Shown piece by piece: positions 60,285 to 64,000 of a stretch of DNA of 64,000 bases (position 1 is its first letter; each line of letters starts with the position of its first letter). The stretch is from Argyresthia goedartella (lineage: Eukaryota; Arthropoda; Insecta; Lepidoptera; Argyresthiidae): assembly GCA_949825045.1 (NCBI GenBank), contig OX463829.1, forward strand, positions 21,918,715 to 21,982,714, given 5' to 3'. The position numbers and the translations under genes are program-made. Under the pieces are notes generated by a model. It saw only the letters and a program-made list of their open reading frames with translations. It searched no databases and was not told the DNA's origin.

Positions 60285-61450
60285 TTGTGTATTGTTATGG
60301 GTTCTCATCCCGACCGGGTCGAAAGGCAATAAAATCCAGTGTATAGATAGTTGCTTACTTCCCGGCGCTAGAACTTATTGTGACTCTTGGCCTCCGTTCT
60401 CCAAGATGTTAAATGCTCCTCAGATCTTGATCTAAGATCAGGTCTAAACAATCTTTCCACCGCTGCCTTGTACTTCCTTGGGGTCATCTGCTGCGGGATC
60501 CACATAGGGATGGTTTTGACAGCTCTGGTGTCATCCATTCTTTCCAGATGGCCTGCTCATCTCGACCTTTGTGACAGATAGATAGATATATATGCAGCAT
60601 TTATTCAGGCTTCACAATACCTGCAGATTCCTGTATAAATAAATGTTTGTATCGTCTATATTTCAGAGGAACTAACAAAATGGTCGTCTCAAGGCGTCCC
60701 CAGCGACCTAGTGTCCTCGGAGCCAAGCAGCGCGGCTGCAGTCGGCCCGGCGATAGACAGGCGGGCTTATCTCTACCTGCGTACCCGATGCCAGCTGCTA
60801 AGGGCGGCGTATAATAGGGGAGGAGGGGAGGGTGTGCCTGCTGAGGGGCATAGGTAAGTTACGGATAGGGAGTGAAAGTGAAGCTCGGTCGTGACGTGTC
60901 GAAAAGTTCAGCTTTAACACATTTGCTGCAATTTTTTTAATGCAATTTAAAAATAAAAGTTCCTTTTTAGATTCTCTGCCAGCCAGCATGTTGAACTGAT
61001 TTTCTTGATTATAAAATGAGCTCCGACTGGACCGGCAAAGACGGCCGTCTGAATCGTTCACTTATCATAGTTAGGACAGCGTTTTTCACGTTCGTCACAT
61101 TGCTCCTTCTATGTGCCGACGGCGTTTTCCCCTTCATCTGTGGGGCCACAAAAATGGCCCGCGATTTTGAACCTTATTGCTTGTATGAAAAATAAAAACC
61201 GGTGGCGGGCACTGACGAGGGATTAAGAAATCAGGGTTTTAACTCGTAACAACATTCCTATTTGTCCTTTAAGCCCCTATACATTTAAATAAATCACGGA
61301 ACAGTGCCCCTGTTGTTCATTTCAGTATTTTCTGTTTCCAGGAGAAACATCAAACTGCTGAAGGAATGCGAAGTACAAACGTTGGATGGCGCCATAAAGT
61401 ACCTGGACTCTATGCTAGAAACCCTATCCGAATCAGGAGACACTGAATAG
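17122..61450 (+). CDS. SETD3: SETD3-type actin-histidine N-methyltransferase, nine exons
   Basis: SETD3 enzymes methylate His73 of actin using S-adenosylmethionine, acting mainly in the cytoplasm. Exons: 17122-17413, 17682-17903, 18172-18260, 18901-19040, 51321-51429, 51765-51892, 57430-57629, 60667-60853, 61342-61450. All introns are GT..AG and all phases close, giving 491 residues and a TAG stop. The split SET domain starts in exon 2 (about residue 98). The RWAVSAVMTRQN block is at 248-259, the WDMCNH cofactor motif at 275-280 and the EQIFIFYGAR motif with the catalytic-type Tyr at 308-317. A Rubisco-LSMT-like substrate-binding region occupies exons 7-9. Human SETD3 has a longer, acidic C-terminus that is absent here. 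Intron 4 (about 32.3 kb) hosts another gene on the opposite strand. Identification is from family knowledge; splice joins are inferred. Confidence 0.93.
17682..17903 (+). CDS. SETD3: SETD3 exon 2, start of SET domain
   Basis: Acceptor CTTCCAG. Encodes FEGYELGLKAIADFKEGSLL and VPRKLMMTEKDA, matching the family N-SET segment, and ends LLLEKNKS. Donor TG|GTGATT, phase 1. Confidence 0.93.
18063..18112. repeat. Hairpin in SETD3 intron 2
   Basis: CTGAATGAGAACTCCAAA at the left and its complement at the right (TTTTGGAGTTCTCATTCAG), around a loop of about 10 nt. Preceded by a TTTC run. Looks like a local fold-back duplication. Confidence 0.88.
18172..18260 (+). CDS. SETD3: SETD3 exon 3
   Basis: Acceptor GATTTCAG. 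Encodes SFWKPYIDVLPEKYSTILYF, the conserved SFW-PYI segment of the family. Donor AAA|GTAAGG, phase 0. Confidence 0.93.
18471..18753 (-). pseudogene. Diverged third copy of the nested gene's last-exon end
   Basis: This stretch in SETD3 intron 3 matches 21838-22113 (and copy 2 at 27263-27538): the 3' UTR plus the end of the nested gene's final exon. The coding part at 18636-18753 stays open to the same TAA and keeps the C-terminal residues SPDYAWDSLRKPFQ. By eye, seven bases differ over 39 codons, five of them silent, and two substitutions both make Cys. The non-coding flank differs much more, including indels. No transmembrane part and no obvious acceptor are present, so it is called a relic. 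It could instead be a used alternative end. Confidence 0.85.
18901..19040 (+). CDS. SETD3: SETD3 exon 4, part of the iSET insert
   Basis: Acceptor CATTTCAG. Encodes the helical insert with RSIARQYAYFYNKI and ends FTFDNYR across the splice. Donor CAG|GTAAGA, phase 2. The following intron is the 32-kb one. Confidence 0.93.
19296..19707 (+). mobile_element. GACG-microsatellite element, short form
   Basis: Starts CCGGTCAAGTGCGAGTC and GAAGGGTTCCGTACCACC, has a GGAC run of seven units at about 19621-19649, and ends GGTACGGAACCCTAAAAAC. Followed head to tail by a second copy. Confidence 0.85.
19708..20138 (+). mobile_element. GACG-microsatellite element, short form, tandem second copy
   Basis: The same element starting GGTCAAGTGCGAGTCGAACT, directly after the first copy. 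The GGAC run has decayed to GACAGACGGCCAGATAGAC. A small internal duplication (TTGTATGTGGTATTGAAAGA) is near 19890-19930. Confidence 0.85.
20464..20954 (-). mobile_element. Family A MITE-like element, copy 4
   Basis: Ends TCTACACACGTATCAT and CACATAAACTACTA, flanked on both sides by TTA. The GC-rich core segment is duplicated internally (CGAACGCCGACGCCC at about 20623 and 20692). It carries the full hairpin of GGCATTAAAACTCTCGAGTG against CACTCTCGAGTTTTAATGCC. Confidence 0.85.
20955..21611. other. Intron 4 sequence, retroposon tail
   Basis: Around 21110-21210 a non-coding stretch (GATCCTGGTACCTACGACAC, then AATAAAG and TTTCATTTTCATTTC) resembles a LINE 3' UTR with tail. Nothing else seen. 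Confidence 0.45.
21891..21896 (-). terminator. Candidate polyadenylation signal, nested gene copy 1
   Basis: AATAAA on the - strand about 100 bases past the TAA stop at 21996-21998. This position is in the 3' UTR shared with the relic at 18471. Confidence 0.55.
21996..25369 (-). CDS. Nested gene exons 2-5, copy 1, lacking exon 1
   Basis: A second, apparently identical set of exons: 24722-25369, 23362-24628, 22601-23191, 21996-22513. All frames and splice sites are intact, but no signal-peptide exon or promoter lies between it and copy 2. It could be used only if the single exon 1 at 40674-40823 skipped copy 2. Running copy 2 exon 4 (phase 1) into copy 1 exon 2 (phase 0) would break the frame, and copy 2 exon 5 carries a stop, so a doubled protein is not possible. 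Either a partial gene duplication or an assembly duplicate. Confidence 0.8.
25514..26740 (-). mobile_element. 5'-truncated LINE with (TAATC)n tail, copy 1
   Basis: The - strand frame at 26092-26730 is the C-terminal part of a LINE reverse transcriptase protein: YRLRVLYKIRNLICERARII, SRLNYGDIVYGPRL, RIQNACCRFCFDVP and KCWNDIPPPIRNL. The element ends on the - strand in about five TAATC repeats (25514-25538). Truncated at its 5' end. It sits upstream of exon 2 of the nested gene, inside its intron 1. Confidence 0.88.
27316..27321 (-). terminator. Candidate polyadenylation signal, nested gene copy 2
   Basis: Equivalent AATAAA in copy 2, about 100 bases past the stop at 27421-27423. Confidence 0.55.
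27421..27938 (-). CDS. Nested gene exon 5, copy 2, transmembrane and tail
   Basis: Acceptor TTTTCAG; encodes IILPNAVPKVALETDRGED, then the hydrophobic VATASIVGLTMVVFLLTYAA, a stop-transfer KWRQQRNLLRKK and the cytoplasmic tail ending in TAA. Confidence 0.88.
27421..40823 (-). CDS. Nested type I membrane protein, unrecognised, five exons
   Basis: I do not recognise this gene. Exons on the - strand: 40674-40823, 30147-30794, 28787-30053, 28026-28616, 27421-27938. Borders are GT..AG and phases close (0, 0, 1, 1), giving 1057 residues. Residues 1-22 form a signal peptide (MRSWSIMVLLSTLAALVILV). Residues 51-266 are very Arg/Glu-rich with RRRRPGRKRKRRP. Residues 267-885 are Thr/Ser/Asn/Glu-rich with many N-glycosylation sequons. 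Exons 3 and 4 each open with a related helix, SLSEILQQHNLSLADLL and RLSKILMERNMTLNELV. One transmembrane span lies at about 958-981, followed by a 76-residue basic tail ending DSLRKPFQ. The build suggests a cell-surface or cuticle-facing mucin-like protein; function unknown. It lies wholly inside SETD3 intron 4, antisense. Confidence 0.82.
28026..28616 (-). CDS. Nested gene exon 4, copy 2
   Basis: Acceptor TTTCAG; begins TGARLSKILMERNMTLNELV, a repeat of the exon 3 helix motif, and ends SAESFTK. Donor AAAG|GTATAT, phase 1. Confidence 0.87.
28787..30053 (-). CDS. Nested gene exon 3, copy 2
   Basis: Acceptor GTTTTCAG; starts GNPIDPLTLKGILKR followed by the SLSEILQQHNLSLADLL helix. Thr/Glu-rich, with PTTTVRITLPTTT and a basic RRKSPPGGRRRLRL patch. 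Donor ACA|GTAAGT, phase 1. Confidence 0.87.
30147..30794 (-). CDS. Nested gene exon 2, copy 2
   Basis: 216 codons starting TWRAVSADPVMQKP after acceptor TTTTCAG and ending ESEPSGAK before GTAACG. Strongly charged, with repeated RRRR/RKR and EE blocks, which predicts a disordered segment. Confidence 0.85.
30939..32165 (-). mobile_element. 5'-truncated LINE with (TAATC)n tail, copy 2
   Basis: Duplicate of the LINE at 25514-26740, carried along in the 5,425-bp tandem segment; the open frame is 31517-32155. Confidence 0.88.
32462..35577. other. Intron sequence, no gene seen
   Basis: Intron 1 of the nested gene and intron 4 of SETD3. A segment near 33500-33550 resembles one near 55195-55240 (CTCTGCCACCTCGTATG against CTCTACCACCCCGTATG), so it is a decayed repeat. 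A segment near 34400-34460 recurs inverted near 7340-7385. Open frames at 33360-33709 and 34964-35236 have no recognisable domain and are not supported as genes. Confidence 0.5.
35578..36190 (+). mobile_element. GACG-microsatellite element, long form, copy 2
   Basis: Close relative of 3165-3787: AGTGGCCAAGTGCGAGTCGG at the start, a GGAC run at about 36117-36137 and the CCCTAAAAATGG end. Confidence 0.85.
36191..37443. other. Intron sequence, no gene seen
   Basis: Contains a TAGATAGATAGA microsatellite near 36725-36755. The frame at 36869-37189 has a hydrophobic stretch, but no start context, domain or splice partners, so I do not call it a gene. Confidence 0.45.
37444..37928 (-). mobile_element. 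MITE family B, copy 1, long inverted ends
   Basis: The ends are inverted repeats of about 75 bp, starting GTCGCAGTTGGTTGGTTAAA and running through TCAGACAC, CCGTTAATTAAAT and CGACGTTTAACCAAGTCACT. The interior includes GGGGGTGAGCGAAGCGAAGC and the GTTAGGTT/ACATGTAAGAACAAC stretch. No coding capacity. Other copies are at 50138 (same orientation) and 57780 (inverted). Confidence 0.9.
37929..39374. other. Intron sequence, repeat fragments
   Basis: A fragment of the GACG element (AGCCAAGTGCGAGTC) is at about 38141, a CGCGATTTTGATCCTTA repeat fragment near 38776 and a CAGTCAGTCAGTC microsatellite near 38724. No gene supported; the overlapping opposite frames at 38883-39240 have no domain. Confidence 0.45.
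39375..39579 (+). pseudogene. Helitron helicase C-terminus remnant
   Basis: One + frame reads AVVYLGSK, an in-frame stop, then FAKGQAYVALSRVKKIQGVA, CELYQRKLFNSP and ALAELQKLK to a stop at 39577. QAYVALSRV is the Pif1-type helicase motif VI found at the C-terminus of Helitron transposases. Only about 65 codons remain, with one stop, so it is a dead fragment. No Helitron 3' hairpin and CTRR end was found nearby. Confidence 0.85.
39580..40673. other. Intron sequence, no gene seen
   Basis: Two related segments with CACAGA(T/C)AGACA and TCAAACCTATAA motifs (about 39625-39720 and 39880-39965) suggest a decayed dispersed repeat. Nothing else recognisable before exon 1 of the nested gene. Confidence 0.45.
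40674..40823 (-). CDS. Nested gene exon 1, signal peptide
   Basis: ATG at 40821-40823. Fifty codons ending GAPNYDQ, donor CAG|GTGATT, phase 0. A hydrophobic core is followed by acidic EEMEDLEMDY. Present once in the window, outside the tandem segment. Confidence 0.85.
40824..41600 (-). promoter_or_regulatory. Presumed upstream region of the nested gene
   Basis: Sequence 5' of the ATG at 40823 on the - strand. No clear TATA or initiator seen. A GC-rich patch (about 41180-41270) lies 360-450 bases upstream. Assigned only by position. Confidence 0.3.
41601..42640. other. Intron 4 sequence, no gene seen
   Basis: Slightly GC-richer than its surroundings and with several overlapping short frames on both strands. 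No recognisable protein motif and no splice-linked exon. Confidence 0.4.
42641..42985 (+). mobile_element. SINE-like family D, copy 1
   Basis: Shares GTATTCGCACATCGG, ACGATCGTGCGGGTAGCAAC, GGATGGGTGTCCGTTTCTAC and GAGCCAGCGTGGTGGAGT with the copy at 61810-62190. Its last part is also shared with 51130-51290. Non-coding; a TGTCCTAGCGGTATTCGC start could be a decayed A-box. The frame at 42617-42964 recurs in each copy and is not a gene. Confidence 0.75.
43338..43454. repeat. 117-bp direct repeat, left copy
   Basis: From AAAACAGCATGTTG to CCCACCACTTC, identical by eye to 43808-43924. Flanks a 353-bp retroposon tail. Confidence 0.93.
43455..43807 (-). mobile_element. LINE 3' end with (ATT)n tail
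   Basis: On the - strand this non-coding stretch ends in TTGAATAAACATG followed by ATT repeats, as in LINE 3' UTRs. It is 5'-truncated and lies exactly between two 117-bp direct repeats, which makes them look like an unusually long target-site duplication. Confidence 0.7.
43808..43924. repeat. 117-bp direct repeat, right copy
   Basis: Same sequence as 43338-43454 at an offset of 470. Confidence 0.93.
43925..44861. other. Intron 4 sequence, retroposon tail
   Basis: At about 44740-44815 a short retroposon 3' end finishes in a GAACT repeat (GAATAAAAATC, then four TGAAC units). An AATAAT run is near 44836-44856. No gene seen. Confidence 0.5.
44862..45098 (-). mobile_element. tRNA-derived SINE, family 2, copy 1
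   Basis: On the - strand the head GACCCGAATGGCCGAGTCGG (A-box region) and GGGTTCGAGTCCCGG (B-box) resembles a tRNA. It continues into a body with AACGGATGTTTGTACCCTAG that is shared with 58548-58790. A second copy with the same body marks a SINE, not a tRNA gene. Confidence 0.85.
45099..46700. other. Intron 4 sequence, no gene seen
   Basis: AT-rich with no recognisable domain or repeat except scattered short motifs. The frames at 45019-45288 are an extension of the SINE. Confidence 0.4.
46701..46777. repeat. 30-nt arm hairpin in intron 4
   Basis: Left arm 46701-46730 (TATAAGAGAACTAACTAAAC onward) and right arm 46748-46777 are complementary with one mismatch, around a 17-nt loop. Transcribed, it would form a pre-miRNA-sized stem. 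It directly abuts a LINE fragment. Confidence 0.92.
46778..47420 (-). mobile_element. Broken LINE fragments split by retroposon tails
   Basis: On the - strand 46786-46860 reads KDLTKAFDFVDHKHLLMKLD, a reverse transcriptase block. 47250-47420 reads a more N-terminal RT part (IIKPIRKSEDK, then NRPVALIPIIYKIFE). Between them lie two non-coding retroposon 3' ends: one around 46935-47025 with GTGGCCTATTTACAGAATAA, and one at 47130-47245 ending in an ATT run on the + strand. Confidence 0.7.
47530..47645 (+). mobile_element. tRNA-derived SINE, family 3, copy 1
   Basis: Head with GGTCTAGTAGTTTCACGC and B-box GGTTCGAATCCCGGTGC, then ATGAGATAAGTAATTTATC. A shorter copy at 50690-50785 shares TTTCACGCTTGCTTCTCA and the TTCGAATCC box. 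Confidence 0.7.
47712..47945 (+). mobile_element. tRNA-derived SINE, family 1, copy 3
   Basis: TGTGGTCTGGCGGTCGAGG head, B-box GGGTTCGAGTCCCGGCTGGG, and the same body as at 5291 (CAGGTCTTGG, GTTTCTGGTTCCCACG, GGCCAGAACCAAT). Ends at a reversed AAGGCGAGCTTATCTC repeat fragment. Confidence 0.83.
47946..49239. other. Intron 4 sequence, no gene seen
   Basis: AT-rich. No recognisable element or open frame of interest. Confidence 0.4.
49240..49752 (+). mobile_element. GACG-microsatellite element, short form, diverged
   Basis: ACCGTCAAGTGCGAGCAGGA at the start, GAAGGGTTCC near 49280, a decayed GACAGACGGACGTACAGACG run near 49663, and TTTGGGTACGGAACACTAAA at the end. Confidence 0.8.
50075..50130 (+). 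mobile_element. Fragment of SINE family 1
   Basis: TCATGTCGCTGTTTCTGGTT matches the body of the family 1 SINEs; it is cut by MITE B copy 2 at 50138. Confidence 0.55.
50138..50532 (-). mobile_element. MITE family B, copy 2
   Basis: Inverted ends as in copy 1 (GTCGCAGTTGGTTGGTTAAA at the left, its complement ending CTGCGTC at the right). The interior is shorter than copy 1, and a small ATTATTACTATATAGTC insertion sits in the right arm near 50483-50500. Confidence 0.88.
50690..50785 (+). mobile_element. tRNA-derived SINE, family 3, copy 2
   Basis: TTTCACGCTTGCTTCTCACA and GATTCGAATCC match 47530-47600. Truncated at both ends. Confidence 0.6.
50786..51112 (-). mobile_element. LINE-B 3' end, inverted copy
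   Basis: Reverse complement of the end of the LINE at 59030-59960: TTTGACAAAGTCGCTTTTAC (end of the protein), then AGATCTCTTTT, and a tail that reads as ATTTG repeats on the - strand (at 50786-50800). Confidence 0.85.
51130..51290 (+). mobile_element. SINE-like family D, copy 2, 3' part
   Basis: GGTCCCGGGTACTATCGCT, GAGCCAGCGTGGTGGAGTAT and TCCTCGGTGGGGATATTAAT match 42780-42985 and 61960-62170. It ends about 30 bp before SETD3 exon 5. Confidence 0.75.
51321..51429 (+). CDS. SETD3: SETD3 exon 5, cofactor-binding motif
   Basis: Acceptor TCCCCAG. Encodes RWAVSAVMTRQNNIKL and FIPLWDMCNHEHGK. The Asn-His pair (279-280) is the SET cofactor-binding signature. Donor AAG|GTAGGT, phase 0. Confidence 0.96.
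51765..51892 (+). CDS. SETD3: SETD3 exon 6, catalytic tyrosine
   Basis: Acceptor TTTCAG. Encodes DFNNELDQGECFAVRDF and GEQIFIFYGARPNSDLFLHN. Tyr314 corresponds to the conserved SET tyrosine. Donor GG|GTGAGC, phase 2. Confidence 0.96.
52030..52263 (+). mobile_element. LINE-A, left part
   Basis: Reads DLGVIINSKFNFTSHIDNII, KQLGIIFRLGKRFILASTYK and FNSYVRSRLEFASTVWRPF of a LINE protein C-terminal half. It breaks off at about 52263, where LINE-B begins, and resumes after 53506. Confidence 0.75.
52264..53506 (+). mobile_element. LINE-B 3' end, copy split by MITE A5
   Basis: Matches 59177-59955 (AYAVRNIRQSTDVATSRLVY, then IDILTVASQFIFENIMYVRK). It is interrupted at 52418-52890 by a family A element and ends in a CTTTGA repeat tail. 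Several frameshifts, including a duplicated CCTATGACAT near 52360. Inserted into LINE-A. Confidence 0.88.
52418..52890 (+). mobile_element. Family A MITE-like element, copy 5, with readable insertion site
   Basis: 473-bp element starting TAGTAGTTTATGTGACTGCT and ending GATACGTGTGTAGA, flanked by TAA on each side (52415-52417 and 52891-52893). The uninterrupted LINE-B at 59376-59392 shows the empty site CTTTTTAAAGAAATTG with a single TAA. It contains the hairpin GCATTAAAACTCGAGAGTG against CACTCGAGAGTTTTAATGC and a tandemly doubled GC-rich core. Confidence 0.93.
53507..54115 (+). mobile_element. LINE-A, right part
   Basis: Decodes SRKRELFFLPYNNTLYGQNP and RTYKLYNDKLSNIDIF, a typical LINE C-terminus continuing the part at 52030-52263. 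A frameshift lies near 53650. Ends in an A-rich tail at about 54110. Confidence 0.7.
54116..54540. other. SETD3 intron 6 sequence, nothing recognised
   Basis: AT-rich sequence. No motif or repeat recognised. Confidence 0.4.
54541..54972 (-). mobile_element. GACG-microsatellite element, inverted copy
   Basis: Reads in reverse: GGGACCCTATTACTGAG, then GTCCGTCCGTCCGTCTGTC near 54582, and CGCACTTGACCGATTTTTAT at the far end. A segment at 54790-54880 with GGGTTCAAATCC may be a tRNA-like insert. Confidence 0.75.
55303..55656. mobile_element. Putative foldback element with central palindrome
   Basis: A perfect 28-nt inverted pair, AGGATCAAATTTTATCGACA onward at 55303-55330 and its complement at 55629-55656. 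Between them lies a 49-bp palindrome (55435-55483). No coding capacity. No copy elsewhere in this window was noticed. Confidence 0.6.
55435..55483. repeat. 49-bp near-perfect palindrome
   Basis: 24-nt arms (GTGTTAACTGTAAACTTTAA onward) around one unpaired base, in SETD3 intron 6. Confidence 0.95.
55657..56842. other. SETD3 intron 6 sequence, no gene seen
   Basis: A GA microsatellite (GAGAGAGAGAGA) is near 56610-56622. The frames at 56022-56225 and 56364-56573 show no domain. Confidence 0.4.
56843..57262 (+). mobile_element. GACG-microsatellite element, diverged
   Basis: CTCAAGTGCGGGTTGGCCTC, CACGAAGGGTTCCGTACCGT at the start, and CCCTTCGGGTAATGGAACCC at the end. The GACG run has decayed to GAATGGACGGAGAGACAG. 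Lies 170 bp before SETD3 exon 7. Confidence 0.8.
57430..57629 (+). CDS. SETD3: SETD3 exon 7
   Basis: Acceptor CATTCCAG. Completes the GF motif at the SET end and encodes HDSLSLSLGVSSSDPSREQR, then ELLAFIRIFTMNQ of the substrate-binding domain. Donor CAGG|GTATGG, phase 1. Confidence 0.94.
57780..58269 (+). mobile_element. MITE family B, copy 3, inverted relative to the others
   Basis: Left end TGCAGTTAGTTGGTTAAATC and right end ACCAACCAACTGCGAC, with about 75 bp of imperfect complementarity inward. The interior reads CATGTTCAACCTAACGCGAA, GGGGGTTCGCTTCGCTCACC and TTTTGCCCTGATATAAGC. Confidence 0.9.
58548..58790 (-). mobile_element. tRNA-derived SINE, family 2, copy 2
   Basis: Matches 44862-45098, with the head GACCCGAATGGCCGAGCCGG and B-box GGGTTCGAGTTCCGC on the - strand, and the same GATCCAGCCCCAAACTAGGA outer end. 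Confidence 0.85.
59030..59960 (+). mobile_element. LINE-B 3' end, best-preserved copy
   Basis: The open frame 59060-59704 encodes the last 214 residues of a LINE protein: TKFLGITIDSKLQWGPYIEK, YAVRNIRQNTDVATSRLVYF, MSYGILLWGKAADIQSIF, LQKRAIRAIYNLK and IPLEILTLPFEQFK. This is the region after the reverse transcriptase in Jockey-type elements. 5'-truncated. A 3' UTR of about 230 bases ends in TTTGGTA repeats near 59938. Lies in SETD3 intron 7. Confidence 0.9.
59961..60666. other. SETD3 intron 7 remainder
   Basis: Contains a family 2 SINE end fragment (CCTAGTTTGGGGCTAGATCA) at about 60207-60240, followed by an ATT run at 60249-60281. No gene seen; 60300-60580 shows no identifiable domain. Confidence 0.5.
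60667..60853 (+). CDS. SETD3: SETD3 exon 8
   Basis: Acceptor TTTCAG. Encodes EELTKWSSQG and YLYLRTRCQLLRAAYNRG, then a Gly-rich loop (GGGEG). Donor AG|GTAAGT, phase 2. Confidence 0.92.
60854..61341. other. SETD3 intron 8
   Basis: No element beyond a CCCGCGATTTTGAACCTTAT repeat fragment near 61158, shared with about 2308. Confidence 0.5.
61342..61450 (+). CDS. SETD3: SETD3 exon 9, C-terminus
   Basis: Acceptor TTTCCAG. Encodes RNIKLLKECEVQTLDGAIKY and ends SESGDTE with a TAG at 61448-61450. No textbook AATAAA close by; AATAAG near 61541 is the nearest candidate. Confidence 0.92.
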
Positions 61451-61809
61451 ACCATTTGATAGTACAAGATAAGTAACAAAATCATTTCTCTAGATAATTT
61501 TATCGAAGACTTTTATTAGTAAAATTTGGAAACTATTTAATAAGATTAACTTTAAACGTTGTAGAAAAGTTAAAGGCGTCGGAACACCACCCGCAGGACT
61601 GGAGCAGGGAGGAAGCAGGGCGGTTGTCATTGTTGTCAAATAACCGCCACATTGTCACAACAGCACGGGCACGCTTTCGAATCTGGTGTGACATGCTTCA
61701 TAGGGTTTCTTGTATTTGACACCCGCCTCGCTACCGACCTGCTCCTGTCCTGCGTTTGGTGTGCCGAGACCTAAGACAATACAAAATATGTATGGGTAAA
61801 TAATATTAC
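61451..61809. other. SETD3 3' UTR and downstream sequence
   Basis: Likely 3' UTR just after the stop. AATAAG near 61541 is a weak polyadenylation candidate. A GC-richer stretch follows at 61570-61770 with no coding features. Confidence 0.4.
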
Positions 61810-62190
61810 TAGCAGCGACTGTGGCCTAGCAGTATTCGCACATCGGAAACGATCGTGCGGGTAGCAACATCTGGCCAAGACGGGCACTGGATGGGTGTCC
61901 GTTTCTACGTGGCATTTGTTTCGGGCGCTTCTGTGTTTCGGATGACACGTTAAGCTGCATGTCCCGGCTACTATCGCTACTCGGTGGTGTAGTCGCAAAG
62001 CTGGTCAGAGGCCCTAATATTGCAGCTTGAGAACTTCTGACAGTCGGGTTGGCCACTAGCTCGCCACCCTTCCATCAACCCGCGCTGAGCCAGCGTGGTG
62101 GAGTATGGCTCAATCTTACTCAAATCCGAGTAAAGGCCCGGGCCCTTTGGCGGAGACATTAACGGGCTACATTAATTATTATATTATTTA
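61810..62190 (+). mobile_element. SINE-like family D, copy 3
   Basis: Full-length-looking copy: GTGGCCTAGCAGTATTCGCA, ACGATCGTGCGGGTAGCAAC, GGCACTGGATGGGTGTCCG, GAGCCAGCGTGGTGGAGTAT and GGCGGAGACATTAACGGGCT. The ACTGTGGCCTAGCAGT start resembles a tRNA A-box. Confidence 0.8.
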
Positions 62191-62613
62191 TTTAGAAGTA
62201 TATGCGGGACGACATCGAATCATCTCGTCTAAACACGAGTATTCGTATAAGCAACTGAACATATTTATTTGCTTATCATTAGGAAACAATACAAACAATA
62301 ATATGCCTAAGAAATGTTGTTACCGTGAATATTGGACATTAAGAATGGCTAGACTATATTTTCCTACAAATACCTATTTATTGACGGCATTTACAACAGT
62401 ACCTAATTTTATATGAATTATCAAATATGGATGCTAGAAATTAGCGTTGTAAATTTGTGAAAGGAGATTTGGCAATTTTGTATGGGCTGCGTACCCATAG
62501 AGTATACGGTTAAGTCCTGCATAATTTGAAAGGTCATAACAATAACAAAAGGTATTGGATCGACAACGAAATTCGTGCAAGAATGTTTAAAAGTTCCATA
62601 ATTATTTATTTTA
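62191..62613. other. Intergenic, nothing recognised
   Basis: AT-rich. The frame at 62105-62416 starts in the SINE and has no domain. Confidence 0.4.
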
Positions 62614-62937
62614 TCTAAACACATATCATAAACCCTCTTTACTGCGTCCAAAAACCGACCAGCGTAATGTTATACTAGTTGGTAAAACTCATTTCTTATT
62701 TTCGACAAATTATGACATTCAAAATTCGAACGCCGATGCCCGCCTGCGTGTCGCCCCTTGTTTGTCTGTGAAGTTGGTACTACTGAACAAGCTAAACAAG
62801 TGCAGAGCAATGCCACCATGCCGGTCGAACATGCGGTTTCTGAACACATCAAAGAGAGCTTATGATATGTGTGTAGATAAACTAGTGTATGTAACTGTAC
62901 ATAATTAGGCATTATGTATCAGTCACATAAACTACTA
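62614..62937 (-). mobile_element. Family A MITE-like element, copy 6
   Basis: Left end TCTAAACACATATCATAAAC, GC-rich core CGCCGATGCCCGCCTGCGTG, right end CAGTCACATAAACTACTA. TTA precedes it; the right flank has drifted. The hairpin is reduced to GGCATTATG. Confidence 0.8.
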
Positions 62938-64000
62938 TAGTGAAGTAGTTAATAGTGCCTTTCCTGCACGCTTTTCGTTGTTTGTGCCATACAATAAAAT
63001 AATGCTATTGTTATGAGTTATGACCTTTCCAATGATATATGACACAACATTGTACACTCTGGGTACAAAATGCCCAATCTCCTTTATTGTACAAGTTTTA
63101 AGATTTATACTTTATATCGAGCTCCTGATCAAAGTGCACAAGCCATGACATATTATGTGACGTGTACATAGTAAAGTCGACAGCAAACCAAACTTCACAT
63201 TGGACTTCACATTCTTATAGCCTTGCGCCAAATTTCTTTTATAAAAATAAAGCTTGTGGTGCTGCCGACTGTACCTATAGTATAATGATTGTGTGAGTAT
63301 AGCATATGAGTATATAATTAGGGTTTAATGATAGCATAGTCGACAGTCGTAGGTAGTTAGTTACCGTGTTACTACAAAAATATTGAACTAAGTTTAACCT
63401 CAAAACAAACGTCAAAACCCATACATTTTTGTCGTTAAACAAGTTGAGCAGGAGTTTATTTTTTTGTAGTAAGACCCTTGTTTTGTTCAAATAGAGAAAC
63501 TTACAATGAATCATCAGCAGTATTGTTATCTCGTTTTAATCTGTATGTTATTTTTGGTTTTATTTGCTTGTTTGAAACGAGATCAATGTTTTTTATTGTT
63601 ATAATTTTTATAAGGTTCCATGTTCGAGTGTTGTGCGTATATAATGTGTGTGTTTAAATTTTTTACTTTTTTGTATCGTACTTAAGTTGATCGATCGATT
63701 TAGTGCAATTTTGTTATACATTTGTTTCTTAATATCAATGAGTTTTATTTGAATTTATTCCATTCTAATAAGAAACGTACAAATTGTCTTAATATTTTAT
63801 ATTTACCTACTAATAATAAAGTTATTTCTAAATCTAAACAAAATTACATACCTACTTCACAAAGCTCCTATAAACTGCAAGTTTTATTTGATCACAAATA
63901 AGTTCTAATTTTTATTTCTTATATTCACAGTAATCTTACATATATTCCTTGTAAACTATGAGCATTGTAAATAGGGGTCTTAGAAAAATAATATTTACAA
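62938..64000. other. Intergenic, no gene seen
   Basis: AT-rich sequence to the end of the window. The - frame at 63275-63514 has no recognisable domain. Confidence 0.4.

Overview
The window reads as animal nuclear DNA, almost certainly from a moth or butterfly (Lepidoptera). It is AT-rich, its genes have introns with GT..AG borders, and it is packed with repeat types typical of lepidopteran genomes: tRNA-headed SINEs, short elements carrying (GACG)n microsatellites, TIR and MITE elements, a DD37D mariner-like (maT-type) transposon, LINE 3' ends with microsatellite tails, and a Helitron helicase remnant. There are no operons or prokaryotic signals. Most long open frames in the window are shadows or repeat-derived.

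Two host genes can be assembled by hand. The first, on the + strand, is a complete nine-exon SETD3-type gene (actin-histidine N-methyltransferase) running from 17122 to 61450. Every splice phase closes, and the product is 491 residues. Its intron 4 is about 32.3 kb and holds a second gene on the - strand. That gene encodes an unrecognised single-pass type I membrane protein: a signal peptide on exon 1 at 40674-40823, a long charged and Thr/Ser-rich ectodomain on exons 2-4, and a transmembrane segment with a 76-residue tail on exon 5 (1057 residues).

Exons 2-5 of the nested gene lie in a 5,425-bp segment that occurs twice head to tail (21612-27036 and 27037-32461). The two copies appear identical, while exon 1 is present once. 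A third, diverged piece of the last exon, with its C-terminal reading frame intact, lies in SETD3 intron 3 (18471-18753).

Layout: 1-1857, a 49-bp satellite array; 1.9-8.7 kb, dispersed elements and a 57-bp minisatellite that abuts a MITE-like element; 8.7-15 kb, MITE, broken LINE, maT transposon and a second LINE piece; 15-17 kb, tandem MITEs and the SETD3 upstream region; 17.1-19 kb, SETD3 exons 1-4; 19-51 kb, intron 4 with the nested gene and many elements; 51.3-61.5 kb, SETD3 exons 5-9, with a three-level nested insertion at 52-54 kb; 61.5-64 kb, downstream repeats.

Recurring themes are short fold-back duplications (a sequence followed by its own reverse complement), three of which are absent from a sister repeat copy in this window, and MITEs whose insertion borders can be read against an empty site. 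All identities, counts and splice joins were made by eye.
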